The position numbers were made by a program, and so were the translations under genes. The notes under the pieces are model-generated. The model saw nothing but the letters and a program-made list of their open reading frames with translations. It was not told where the DNA came from and made no database searches. This document shows positions 24,401 to 32,329 of a stretch of DNA of 45,968 bases, piece by piece (position 1 is the first letter of the stretch; each line of letters opens with the position of its first letter). The DNA is from Kmv34 sp964524965 (GTDB lineage: Bacteria; Aerophobota; Aerophobia; Aerophobales; B3-G15), in assembly GCA_964524965.1 (NCBI GenBank), contig CAZGDY010000004.1, forward strand, positions 1 to 45,968, in the 5' to 3' direction.

Positions 24401-25922
24401 AAGAAATATTAGCCGTTTGGCCTATCGCGGAAATTATCCAATTAGCGAAAAGAAAAAATTCAGAATTAGGGATGGGGACTGGTTTTCTTCTGCCGCTTAC
24501 ATCACAATCCCCCAATCTCATTTTCAAACACTCCAAAGTTCCTACATTCCCATTAGAAGATATTATTTTTGTCGGAATTGCAAGATAGTGAATTTTCACT
24601 CCTTCTTTTATAGCAGCCTGGATCTCACTTTTTATAGCAGGCATTTCCTGAGAGGACCTTCTATAAAGAATCGTAACTTCCTTTGCCCCCAACCTTACAG
24701 CAGACCTTGCCGCATCCACAGCAACATTACCCCCTCCAACTACTACTACCTTTCCGCTTAAGTGTTGTTTTTGCCCTAAATTAATCGCCTTTAAAAAAGC
24801 TACTCCATCCAGAACTCCCTCTGCTTTTTCTCCTGGTATGTTAAGTTTGCGAGAGAGATGACAGCCTACAGCTATATAAATACAAGAATATCCCATCTCA
24901 AATAACTTATCAAAAGCTATATCTTCACCAATATTTACCCCTGTTTGAATAGAAACACCCAAATTTTTTACCGAGGAAAAAATCTCCTCTTCTAACATAT
25001 CTTTGGGAAGTCGATAATCAGGAATACCCACTCTAAGCATTCCCCCGACAACAGGAAGAGCCTCAAAAATAGTAACAGGATATCCCCGGCCACTAAGATA
25101 ATGAGCACAAGTTAAACCGGCCGGACCAGAACCAATTATGGCAATTTTTTCCTTTTTTAAGGGAGCAGATAAGAATATTTTGTCTTTTTCTTTACCTCTT
25201 GCCCAATCACTTACAAATCTTTTAAGAGCATTTATAGCTACAGGTTCATCAACATCCTTGCGATTACAACTGTCTTCACAAGGATGATGGCACACTCTGC
25301 CACAAACAACTGGAAAAGGATTGTTTTGTTTGATAAGCTCCAACGCCTCTTTAAACTTACCCTGAGAAATAAAAGCAATATAACCCTGAGCATTTACACC
25401 AGCTGGACAATTTATTCGGCAAGGAGATTCCCCTTTTTTATCAATAGCAAATATGTTGGGTACTGCTTGAGGGAAAGTACGATGAATAGCTTTTCTATTT
25501 ATGAGATTATGTTCAAACTCACTGGGCCAGCTTACCGGGCAACCCTCAACGCACTTTTCACAACCAGTACACAAATCTTCAATGACATACCTGGGTAATT
25601 TTTTAATCTTAACTTTAAATCTTCCCGCCTCACCTTCTATTTTATCCAGCTGAGCCTTAGTGATAATTTGAACATTTTCATGTCTACCCACCTCAACCAA
25701 CTTTGGCGCCAAAATACACATAGCACAATCATTAGTGGGAAAGGTTTTATCTAATTGAGTCATTCTCCCACCAACATTTAACCCTTTATCCAATAAGTAA
25801 ACTTTAAAACCAGAATTTGCTAAATCAAGAGAGGATTGAATTCCAGCAATTCCACCTCCTACTACTAATACTGCACCAATCTTAGAAGTTTTTTTTTCTG
25901 TAACTTTTATCTCTTCTCTCAC
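21477..25922 (-). CDS. HdrA with a nested GltD-like NAD(P)H oxidoreductase, plus second HdrA module
   Basis: 1481 residues in three parts. HdrA module 1 has FAD motif VVGGGIAGIQ (20-29), DCAMC (65-69) and a ferredoxin motif from C118. After PNIFAIDKKG (about 163) the frame enters a complete glutamate-synthase-beta-like module (to about 633): CRINCPAG, CGRVCHHPCEDSC, FAD motif IIGSGPAGL (262-270), NAD(P) motif VVGGGNVAVDAA, and GGDAVTGPATAIEAIASG. It then re-enters HdrA at CSECLQCVEAC, exactly where the 1011-residue HdrA continues. Module 2 has the HdrA N-terminal domain, an FAD domain without the CxxC, and two C-terminal [4Fe-4S] motifs. The nested module should oxidise NAD(P)H and feed HdrA flavin. 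It overlaps the upstream hdrA by four bases. Confidence 0.87.
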   Translation of the reverse strand: MREEIKVTEKKTSKIGAVLVVGGGIAGIQSSLDLANSGFKVYLLDKGLNVGGRMTQLDKTFPTNDCAMCILAPKLVEVGRHENVQIITKAQLDKIEGEAGRFKVKIKKLPRYVIEDLCTGCEKCVEGCPVSWPSEFEHNLINRKAIHRTFPQAVPNIFAIDKKGESPCRINCPAGVNAQGYIAFISQGKFKEALELIKQNNPFPVVCGRVCHHPCEDSCNRKDVDEPVAINALKRFVSDWARGKEKDKIFLSAPLKKEKIAIIGSGPAGLTCAHYLSGRGYPVTIFEALPVVGGMLRVGIPDYRLPKDMLEEEIFSSVKNLGVSIQTGVNIGEDIAFDKLFEMGYSCIYIAVGCHLSRKLNIPGEKAEGVLDGVAFLKAINLGQKQHLSGKVVVVGGGNVAVDAARSAVRLGAKEVTILYRRSSQEMPAIKSEIQAAIKEGVKIHYLAIPTKIISSNGNVGTLECLKMRLGDCDVSGRRKPVPIPNSEFFLFANWIISAIGQTANISFLPSSVKRTEWGSIYVNPKTLATTKEGVFAGGDAVTGPATAIEAIASGHEAAISIERYLLGEDLEKGRDKKEVEIAKTPQFHIESKPRQKMSVILPQERIKNFEEFETTFSEKIAIEEAKRCFNCGGCSECLQCVEACEQEAIDHQMLEKEIEVDVGAVILALGFDEFDPKIKQDYGYGRLPNVISSVEFERILSSSGPYQGEILRPSDKTHPKRIAFIQCVGSRDVSGGKDYCSSVCCMYATKEAIVAKEHAPGITTHIYFMDMRAFGKGFEEYYQRAQERYGVIYRRCKISLVESIPQSDDLFIKYVTEEGEVLRQRYDLVVLSVGLIPPKDLAELSEKLNVELNEYGFIKANSSFSTCTNLAGVYTCGASVAPKDIPESVAQASAAAAEVQALLWQARGTKVTKKEYPEEIDVIDQEPRIGVFVCNCGINIAGYVNVPEVVEFARKLPDVVYVEQNLYTCSQDTQQKIKEVIKEQALNRVVVASCTPRTHEPLFQDTIREAGLNRYLFEMANIRDQCSWVHMRDKDKATEKAKELVKMAVVKAKLLASVKSISFPVTSKGLVIGGGLSGMVAALNLAEQGFEVYLVEKEKKLGGNLSDIHYTLNGLNPQHFLKTVTEKIKENKLISVYLGAEVKEVSGYVGDFQTTVYCRGKGEIKIKHGTIILATGAGYYQPKEYSYGEDSRIIRQRELENKIVEDPEKITNYQNIVMIQCVGSRCQEREYCSRICCSQAIKNALRIKKINPKANIFILYKDIRTYGFKEKYYRQARGKGVLFFRYDDENKPRVTLDKGKLSISFRDGIINENLTVNADILVLSAGIVPGEDNDKLAKLLKVPLTEDKFFLEAHSKLRPLDFAAEGIFLCGLAHSPRFIEEAIYQAIGAAGRAAVLLSQENIEAKGIAVSVKEKWCIGCGKCVSICPYEAREIDEEKGVAKVKEVLCQGCGACVAVCPSGATLQPNFGKEKILGAVDALL

Positions 25923-27862
25923 AATATTGCCTCAGCCATAGATATAATTTGACCTTTGGAAAAATTGCGTTGCTGAGAGGCTCCATTGGAACAGGCTGAA
26001 ATACAAGCCCCACATCCTTGGCAAAGAACCTCATTAACAGTTGCTATCTTTTTTTTCTGATCAATTTCTCGGGCATTGTAAGGACACGCAGAAACACATT
26101 TTCCGCACCCACTACAAATTTCCTCATCGACATAAGCAACTATTGGTTCATGGCTCAGTTTTTCTCCCGAAAATAAAGCCAGTACTTTACTTGCTGCTCC
26201 GCTTGCCTGAGCTACAGATTCAGGAATATCCTTAGGTGCCTGAGCACAACCAGCTAAAAATATTCCTGAAGTAAGAGTTTCTACGGGTCTAAGTTTTGGA
26301 TGAGCTTCACTTAAAAAACCATTACTATCTAAGATAACTTTTAGTTTTTTAGCTAAATCACCAACAGCAGGACTTGCGATAATCCCCGTTGCCAATACCA
26401 CCATATCAGCAGCTATTTCTATTTTTTCCCCGCTCAGTGTATCTACACCCCAAATTATTATTTTTCCATTTTCCTCAAATAATTTGGATACTTTGCCCCT
26501 TAAATAAAGGGTTCCTTCCTCTTCCATCCCTCTTTGATAAAACTCCTCATATCCTTTACCTCCGGCACGAATATCGATATAAAATACATAAGCTTGCCCT
26601 TCTGGTAAGCGATGTTTATACAACATTGCATGTTTGGCAGTGTACATACAACAAATCTTAGAACAATAAGGAAGCGCCTTTTCGTCCCTGGAACCAACGC
26701 ATTGAATAAAAACTACTTCTTTTGGTACTTTCCCATCAGAAGGCCTTCTAACCTCACCTTTTGTCGGCCCTGAGGCCGAGAGCAATCTCTCAAAAGTTAA
26801 ACCATCAATAACATCCTTAAATCTGCCATAACCGTACTCTCCCACTTTCTCTTTTGGATAAAGATCATATCCTGTAGCGATAATAATAGCTCCAATTTCT
26901 TCTTCAATTAAGGAATCCTTTTGCTCAAAATCAATCGCCCCCACCGGACAAAACTTCTCACAAATTTTACATTTATCTTTAGTAAAATATAAACAATTTT
27001 CCTTATCAATTACTGGTTTATTAGGTACTGCCTGGGGAAAAGGAGTATAAATAGCCTTGCGAGAACCCATTTTTCTGTCAAACTCTGAGAGAACTTTGGT
27101 TGGACACTTCTCAGTACACAAACCACATCCTGTACACTTTTTCCAATCTACAAAAGAGGATTTTTTTCTAATTTTAACCTTAAAATTCCCCACATAACCT
27201 GTAACTTCCTCTATCTCAGAGTAAGTAAAAAGCTTTATTTTAGGGTGCTGCCCAACCTCGACCATCCGAGGAGTAAGAATGCACTGAGAACAATCCAAAG
27301 TAGGAAAAGTTTCGGAGAGCTGAGCCATATGCCCTCCTATGGAAGACTCTTTTTCTACCAAAATGGTTTCATGCCCCGCGTTGGCTATATCAAGGGCTAC
27401 TTGAATTCCAGCTATTCCTCCTCCAATCACCAAAGCTTTTTTTGTCACAGGAACCTGTACTGCTAAGAGAGCTTCATTAAACTTCACTTTTTCTATCAAA
27501 CTCTTAATGATTTCGATTGCTTTGAAGGTAGCTTTTTCTTTGTCACTGTGAACCCAACTACACTGCTCTCTAATATTAGCCATTTCACAAAGGTAAGGAT
27601 TAAGCCCTGTTAATTTTGCGTTTCTGCGAAATGTGGCCTCATGCAAGTTAGGAGAGCAAGATGCTATTACTAAACCCTCCAAATTCTTTTCCTTAATAGC
27701 ATCTCGCATTAATTTTTGCCCGGGCTCAGAGCACATATACTGATAATCACTAGAATAAACAACTCCGGGATATTTACCTATTTCTTTGACCACTTTTTTT
27801 ACATCTACAATTCCGGCTATATTTATCCCGCAATGGCAGACAAAAACTCCAATTCTTTTCAT
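25919..27862 (-). CDS. hdrA: HdrA, canonical single-module heterodisulfide-reductase-type flavoprotein
   Basis: 647 residues with the standard order: N-terminal domain with VCHCGIN (8-14) and C44/C69, FAD motif GGGIAGIQ (147-154), DCSQCILTP (190-198) that supplies Cys ligands near the flavin, [4Fe-4S] motifs from C243 and C290, the CVGSR-YCS-ICC segment, and two C-terminal [4Fe-4S] motifs from C583 and C614. HdrA houses the FAD that splits electron pairs between ferredoxin and HdrB. It follows hdrC and hdrB (13-base spacing), forming a complete hdrCBA set, and overlaps the HdrA-GltD gene by four bases. Confidence 0.92.
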   Translation of the reverse strand: MKRIGVFVCHCGINIAGIVDVKKVVKEIGKYPGVVYSSDYQYMCSEPGQKLMRDAIKEKNLEGLVIASCSPNLHEATFRRNAKLTGLNPYLCEMANIREQCSWVHSDKEKATFKAIEIIKSLIEKVKFNEALLAVQVPVTKKALVIGGGIAGIQVALDIANAGHETILVEKESSIGGHMAQLSETFPTLDCSQCILTPRMVEVGQHPKIKLFTYSEIEEVTGYVGNFKVKIRKKSSFVDWKKCTGCGLCTEKCPTKVLSEFDRKMGSRKAIYTPFPQAVPNKPVIDKENCLYFTKDKCKICEKFCPVGAIDFEQKDSLIEEEIGAIIIATGYDLYPKEKVGEYGYGRFKDVIDGLTFERLLSASGPTKGEVRRPSDGKVPKEVVFIQCVGSRDEKALPYCSKICCMYTAKHAMLYKHRLPEGQAYVFYIDIRAGGKGYEEFYQRGMEEEGTLYLRGKVSKLFEENGKIIIWGVDTLSGEKIEIAADMVVLATGIIASPAVGDLAKKLKVILDSNGFLSEAHPKLRPVETLTSGIFLAGCAQAPKDIPESVAQASGAASKVLALFSGEKLSHEPIVAYVDEEICSGCGKCVSACPYNAREIDQKKKIATVNEVLCQGCGACISACSNGASQQRNFSKGQIISMAEAIL

Positions 27863-27875
27863 AATTACTCTTTTC

Positions 27876-28754
27876 TTATATTAAATTCTTACTCATAAAT
27901 AAAGGTCTGGGGTCCACAAAATGCAGATCAAATATCTCTTTTCCTAAATTAATACCCAAGGCAATACTAAGAAGTTCGGTGAAATAAAATATGGGTATTT
28001 CAATAAATCCAGAAATCTTTTCTTTTATCTTCTTTTGATTTTGATCCAAATTAAAGTAACAAAGAGGGCAACTTACACTAATTGCCTCAGCTCCATTTTT
28101 TATAGCTGAGGCTAATATACGATAGGAACAATCTAAAGCTGCATCTTCCGAAGAAACACTTAAATAAGAACCGCAGCACTCTGTCTTATAGGGAGTATCA
28201 ATAACTTCACAGCTTATGCTCTTAAGAAAGCTCTCCATTATCTGAGGATTTTCGGGGTCGTCCAGCTGAAGTTCCTGAGCAGGACGAAGTAATTGACAAC
28301 CATAATAAGGAGCAATCTTTAAGCTACTAAGCTCTTTCTTTACCTTATTTTTTATATTCTCAAAACCTACGCCATCTCTTAAAAGCTCCAATAAATGAAT
28401 AACCTGGATCTTACCGCTAAATTCTTTTCCCTCATCCTTAAGAAATTGGCTAATTTTTTCTTTTTTTTGCCTGTCCTTTTTTAAAGTGACATTAGTTCTT
28501 TTCAACACATTGTAGCAAAAAGCACATATGGTAACTAACTTATTACCTTGTTTTTCAGCATTAGCTAAAATTCTGGCTGGAGCAATGAGAGGCATTAGGT
28601 TATCTGTAATTAAAGGAAAAACAGTTCCACAACAGGTCCATTGAGAAAGCTCCTTCAACTCAATTCCTAAAAAAGTAGCTGTTTTTCTTGCTGAGTTATC
28701 AAGATTCTTTGCTTTGGTGGACAAGGTACATCCTGGATAATAAGTGTACTTCAT
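27876..28754 (-). CDS. hdrB: HdrB, catalytic CCG-domain subunit
   Basis: 292 residues with two cysteine-rich CCG domains. The first is C9-x31-C41C42-x34-C77-x2-C80; the second has YGCQLLRP, ECCGSY and SCPLC. In methanogens these bind two non-cubane [4Fe-4S] clusters that reduce CoM-S-S-CoB. Bacteria lack those thiols, so the physiological disulfide or acceptor here is unknown. This is the only CCG-domain protein in the window although there are three HdrA proteins. It sits between hdrC and hdrA. Confidence 0.92.
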   Translation of the reverse strand: MKYTYYPGCTLSTKAKNLDNSARKTATFLGIELKELSQWTCCGTVFPLITDNLMPLIAPARILANAEKQGNKLVTICAFCYNVLKRTNVTLKKDRQKKEKISQFLKDEGKEFSGKIQVIHLLELLRDGVGFENIKNKVKKELSSLKIAPYYGCQLLRPAQELQLDDPENPQIMESFLKSISCEVIDTPYKTECCGSYLSVSSEDAALDCSYRILASAIKNGAEAISVSCPLCYFNLDQNQKKIKEKISGFIEIPIFYFTELLSIALGINLGKEIFDLHFVDPRPLFMSKNLI

Positions 28755-28791
28755 TTTCTCCCTGTAAAAGCTTCTCCTGAAAACCAGAACT

Positions 28792-29190
28792 TCAGTAAGA
28801 GGTGAATTTACGAAAACTACTTATGAGCCCCTGCTGTGGAATTTCAGCCAAAACTTCAGAAGGGATTTTAGGAATAGACAAATAATCAAAACCCTTTCTT
28901 AATTTTATACTGCGCAAAGATTCGGCTATTTTAGAAATATCAATATCTTTTGGACAACGAGAAGCACAAACAAAACAAGAGGCACAAAACCAAATAGCTT
29001 TACAATTTAAAACATCCTCATCCCCTAACTGAACTAACCTGATAATCTGATTGGGCAAAATATCCATAGCTGATGCAACAGGACAACCGGCTGAACATTT
29101 ACCACACTGGTAACAAGAAAGCACTTTCTGACCACTTAACTGTTCAATTTTTCCCATAAAATTTATTCTATCTTCATTATTTATATTCAT
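28792..29190 (-). CDS. hdrC: HdrC, two-[4Fe-4S] electron transfer subunit
   Basis: 132 residues, single HdrC domain. Canonical motifs are C26-x2-C29-x2-C32-x3-C36 and C69-x2-C72-x2-C75-x3-C79, each followed by Pro. It carries electrons from HdrA to HdrB. It is the reference for the tandem copy at 19028, which has His in place of the Cys72 equivalent. AGGA lies ten bases before the ATG; an in-frame ATG at codon 12 is possible. It is 137 bases downstream of malic enzyme with no clear terminator between. Confidence 0.9.
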   Translation of the reverse strand: MNINNEDRINFMGKIEQLSGQKVLSCYQCGKCSAGCPVASAMDILPNQIIRLVQLGDEDVLNCKAIWFCASCFVCASRCPKDIDISKIAESLRSIKLRKGFDYLSIPKIPSEVLAEIPQQGLISSFRKFTSY

Positions 29191-29327
29191 CTGTTTTTCG
29201 TCCTGAAGCCGGCTATCCTTTCTTGTCTATTCCCTTATTATTTATTCTCTTTTATGTCCTGCCCTAAAGACATTACATTTACTATTTTTTTAGTCTTCTT
29301 TACTGATTTAGCTTTTTGAATCTTACT

Positions 29328-30677
29328 TTAATCTTCTGGAGCTGGTGGAATTATTTGTTTTTCCATTAAAAACTGTACCGCATCTCTGGCTCTTTTTATA
29401 ATAGAGGAAGCTTTTGTGTAAAGCTCCTCCTTTGTAATATTAATTCTTGCTACACCCTCTTCAATTGCTTGCATTCCTACAGCAGCTGCTTCTCTGGGAA
29501 ATACCTCCCATTCATTCATAGCAGGAATAATATATTCCTCATTCAATCCTTTGTCTTCGGCGCATTTGGCAATTTCATTGGCCGCAGCTATACACATCTT
29601 GTCAGTGATAGTTTTTGCCCTTACATCTAAAGTTCCCCTGAATATTCCAGGAAACCCCAAGGAGTTATTCACTTGATTGGGAAAGTCAGAGCGTCCGGTT
29701 GCAACCACTCTTGCTCCTGCATCTTTTGCTTCCCAGGGCCATATCTCCGGGATAGGGTTAGCACAGGCAAATACTATCGCATTATTGGCCATACCCCTCA
29801 CCCATTCTTTCTTAATTGTTCCTGGTCCGGGCTTAGAAGCAGCAATACAAGCATCTGTTCCTTCCATTGCTTTTTGTATATCTCCTTTTCTGCGCTCCGC
29901 ATTACTCTTCAAGCACATATTCCACTTTTGTTTATCTTTTTCTCTATCAATATCTTTTCTATCAGGATGAAGAATACCCTTGCTATCAGCCATAATTATA
30001 TTACCAGCTGAAACTCCAGCTGAAATAAAAACTCTTGCGATAGCCATATTTGCAGCACCTGCACCAATCATGGAAATTTTTACCTTGCTAATATCTTTTC
30101 CCACAATTTTAAGAGCATTAACCAAGCCAGCTAAGGTAACAGCTGCCGTCCCCTGCTGGTCATCATGCCATACCGGAATATCCATCTCCTCTCGTAGTCG
30201 GTCTAAAATATAAAAACATTTAGGTTTAGCAATATCCTCAAGATTTATCCCTCCAAAAGATGGTTGTAACCATTTCACTGCAGTAATTATCTCATCAGGA
30301 TTTTTAGTATCAAGACAAATAGGAAAGGCATCTACTCCTCCCAAATATTTAAACAAAAGAGCTTTACCTTCCATTACCGGAAGTCCTGCTTCCGGACCTA
30401 TATCTCCCAACCCCAGCACTCTTGTCCCATCAGAAACTACAGCCACTGTATTCCCTTTATTAGTATTCTCATATACCGCTTCCTTGTTCTTTTCTATTAC
30501 TCGACAGGGTTGAGCCACACCAGGAGTGTACCATATAGCAAAATCACTAAAATCTCTAACTGCACATTTAGATACTATTTCTATTTTTCCTCGATAGAAA
30601 GGATGAAGTTTTAACGCATCTTTCTCAGGCTTTTTAGCCTTTGCCAAAAGCTCCTCTTCGCTAAGTTTTTTTGACAT
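29328..30677 (-). CDS. NAD(P)-dependent malic enzyme
   Basis: A 449-residue short bacterial malic enzyme, which oxidatively decarboxylates malate to pyruvate and CO2. YTPGVAQPC, the catalytic-Lys and metal segments (GLGDIGPEAGLPVMEGKA, VWHDDQQGTAAV) and the NAD(P) motif GAGAANMAIA are present. It lacks the phosphotransacetylase extension of MaeB. It follows the GntR gene by 18 bases. In this context it connects pyruvate and C4 acids, and the fumarate-reductase-like pair lies at the other end of the same gene run. The cofactor preference was not deduced. Confidence 0.92.
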   Translation of the reverse strand: MSKKLSEEELLAKAKKPEKDALKLHPFYRGKIEIVSKCAVRDFSDFAIWYTPGVAQPCRVIEKNKEAVYENTNKGNTVAVVSDGTRVLGLGDIGPEAGLPVMEGKALLFKYLGGVDAFPICLDTKNPDEIITAVKWLQPSFGGINLEDIAKPKCFYILDRLREEMDIPVWHDDQQGTAAVTLAGLVNALKIVGKDISKVKISMIGAGAANMAIARVFISAGVSAGNIIMADSKGILHPDRKDIDREKDKQKWNMCLKSNAERRKGDIQKAMEGTDACIAASKPGPGTIKKEWVRGMANNAIVFACANPIPEIWPWEAKDAGARVVATGRSDFPNQVNNSLGFPGIFRGTLDVRAKTITDKMCIAAANEIAKCAEDKGLNEEYIIPAMNEWEVFPREAAAVGMQAIEEGVARINITKEELYTKASSIIKRARDAVQFLMEKQIIPPAPED

Positions 30678-30695
30678 TACCTACTCCTTTTTTTA

Positions 30696-31367
30696 TTATT
30701 CTTGCACAAAAGAAAGAATATTTTGCTTAGCATTTTCGCTATGTTCAAGGATTAGCGTTTCAGCTTTATTTTTATCCCCGGTCAGCATAACATCAATTAT
30801 CCTCTTATGCTCATCAAAAGCTTTTCCTGCCCTTCCCGGAACCGAAAATGATTTAAATCTTGCCAGGCGAATCTGATTATTTAAGTTTTCAATCATTTGA
30901 ATCGATCTTTCATTTTTACCAGACCTAATTAGAAAATCGTGGAATTCTTCATCTAACTGGATAAAAAAGCTCAGGTCCCCTTTTTGGACAAGTTCCTCAC
31001 ACTCTTTAAAAAGGGTTCTCATCTTGGAAAGTTTCTTCTTGTCAAGAGAAGACAAAGAAGACCTTACAGCTAAAGATTCAAGAGCTCCTCTTATGTCAAA
31101 AATTTCTCGAACATCTTTGGAAGATACAGTCCTGACAAAAGCTCCCCGGCGAGGAATTATTTGGATCAGTCCGTCTTTTTCTAATCTATGCATGGCCTCT
31201 CTAACAGGAGTCCTGCTTACCCCTAATTCATGGGCAAGTTGATTTTCCTGGAGTTTAACTCCTGAAGTAATCCATTCGCTTTGGTTAATTAACTTCTTTT
31301 TAATGGTGGTATAGACAACTTCACTAAGCTTGGGATGATCTTTTATTCTGGAATTATCAAACTGCAT
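30696..31367 (-). CDS. GntR-family transcription regulator, FadR/FCD subfamily
   Basis: 223 residues. The N-terminal winged helix (residues about 12-80) contains ELGVSRTPVREAMHRLEKDGLI, followed in part by RRGAFV. The C-terminal all-helical FCD ligand domain has the RGALES and DEEFHDFL motifs with His/Asp metal-site candidates, and a final H in EHSEN. FCD regulators usually sense organic or fatty acids. It is first in the run leading into malic enzyme and the Hdr cluster, and its promoter region carries tandem GTATAC sequences of the type bound by this subfamily, so it probably represses itself and the downstream genes. Confidence 0.88.
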   Translation of the reverse strand: MQFDNSRIKDHPKLSEVVYTTIKKKLINQSEWITSGVKLQENQLAHELGVSRTPVREAMHRLEKDGLIQIIPRRGAFVRTVSSKDVREIFDIRGALESLAVRSSLSSLDKKKLSKMRTLFKECEELVQKGDLSFFIQLDEEFHDFLIRSGKNERSIQMIENLNNQIRLARFKSFSVPGRAGKAFDEHKRIIDVMLTGDKNKAETLILEHSENAKQNILSFVQE

Positions 31368-31387
31368 TTAGTTATCACCTGACTTTT

Positions 31388-31400
31388 GTATACTGTATAC
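31388..31400. promoter_or_regulatory. Tandem GTATAC operator for the GntR/FCD regulator
   Basis: Two GTATAC palindromes separated by one base lie between the -10 and the start of the regulator gene, where bound protein would block transcription. GTATAC cores are common in operators of the FadR/FCD subgroup. The sequence TTTTGTATAC is repeated inverted at 31800-31809, giving a distant second site. Confidence 0.55.
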
Positions 31401-31412
31401 TAATCGTTAGCT

Positions 31413-31440
31413 ATTATATCTTTTCTTTAAATTTTCGCAA
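31413..31440 (-). promoter_or_regulatory. Sigma-70 promoter of gntR-malic enzyme-hdr genes
   Basis: On the minus strand TTGCGA (31440-31435), 16 bases, then a perfect TATAAT (31418-31413). The start codon at 31367 has AGGTGA six bases upstream. The likely transcription start falls just before the tandem GTATAC operator. Confidence 0.65.
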
Positions 31441-31682
31441 GTAAATAAATAACAATTTAGATTTTCTAAAGGGGTTTTCAAAGAAGCTTATCTATTAGTA
31501 AGTAGTAAAGGTAAAAATCTCTAAAAAGGTCATATCTTCCCCGTTCCCAGTGAAAAACAATATTTTCCTCTGTTATTGCTAGCAATCTAAACAAGAAATG
31601 GTTTTGGAAAAGGCAGGAAAACCTCTTAGCTTCAAATCTACAATTGATAAAAGATAGTGGAAAATTGTTACAAAGATTAAAG

Positions 31683-31710
31683 AAAAAAACCTGGAGAACT
31701 TTTCCGGTTT
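31683..31710 (-). terminator. Factor-independent terminator of the housekeeping operon
   Basis: On the minus strand the arms AAACCGGA and TCC-A-GGTTT pair (one bulged A) around a seven-base loop and are followed by a run of seven T. It lies about 130 bases after the adenosine-specific kinase gene, the last gene of the proS-to-coaX run. T-rich sequence on the other side may let it work in both directions. Confidence 0.6.
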
Positions 31711-31841
31711 GATTTTTTTATTCCAAAAAATTTAAAAAATTTCCCAAAAAGGATTTAATCATTTTATAAGATCAAAGTGTTAGGCATAAAAAGTTATAAG
31801 TATACAAAAGATATTTCCTCTTTATATTAGCTTACATCCTC

Positions 31842-32324
31842 TTATAATTTGTAGCCGATATCTCTTAATAGTTTCTTGCGGGCTTTAATGTCTTCTTCTT
31901 TTTCTACTCCTTTAGAAAAGAACCCATCGATAACTCCCATAACACCTCTGCCCTGTTCTGTTTCAGCCACTATTACTTGAACAGGATTAGCTGTAGCACA
32001 AAATATGGAACAAACCTCCGGACACATTTTGATTGCATTAAGTACGTTGATTGGGAAAACTTCTTTCACTAAAATAACAAAGATATGCCCAGCAGATAAA
32101 GCGCAAGCATTTTTAATTGCTACTGCTTTAAGTTCTTCATCGTTTCCTTCGGCTCTCACAAGACAGGGACCTGAAGCTTCACAAAATGCGACTCCAAACT
32201 TTATCCCTGGAGAGGATGCGACCATAGCTTCATATAAATCTTCTGCTGTTTTTATGAAATGAGTTTGCCCTAAAATTATATTAGCGTTAGCAGGAAGTTC
32301 CATTTTTATTACTTTAAATTCCAT
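31842..32324 (-). CDS. Adenosine-specific kinase (COG1839 family)
   Basis: A short, highly conserved protein family named for a crystal structure of an archaeal member with adenosine/AMP bound. The ATG at 32330 overlaps the coaX stop (TAATG) but leaves only two bases from GGAG; the ATG two codons later has an eight-base spacing and gives the usual family start MEFKV (160 residues). Conserved blocks seen are GQTHFIKT, FGVAFCEASGPCL, GHIFVIL, CSIFCATANPVQVIVAE and GVMGVIDG. It is found in archaea and anaerobic bacteria. Its physiological role is not established. Confidence 0.85.
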   Translation of the reverse strand: MEFKVIKMELPANANIILGQTHFIKTAEDLYEAMVASSPGIKFGVAFCEASGPCLVRAEGNDEELKAVAIKNACALSAGHIFVILVKEVFPINVLNAIKMCPEVCSIFCATANPVQVIVAETEQGRGVMGVIDGFFSKGVEKEEDIKARKKLLRDIGYKL

Positions 32325-32329
32325 CTTCA

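Larger units (their letters stand above)
31368..31841. other. 474-base intergenic region with a terminator and a regulated promoter
   Basis: From right to left (transcription direction) it holds a GTATAC half-site (31800-31805), A/T-rich sequence, a factor-independent terminator (31683-31710), about 240 bases without recognisable features, then the -35/-10 and operator of the GntR gene. No gene was recognised on either strand; a plus-strand frame around 31576-31710 has no plausible start or family. Confidence 0.6.

Noticed and set aside
25919..27862. Hydrogenase linked to HdrA-MvhD, as in methanogens
   Set aside because: No NiFe or FeFe hydrogenase large-subunit motif occurs in the window; the MvhD proteins are paired with Flx/FrhB-like subunits instead.
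31566..31720. Plus-strand lysine-rich frame in the gntR upstream region
   Set aside because: No family resemblance, no ribosome site, and it runs through the terminator hairpin.
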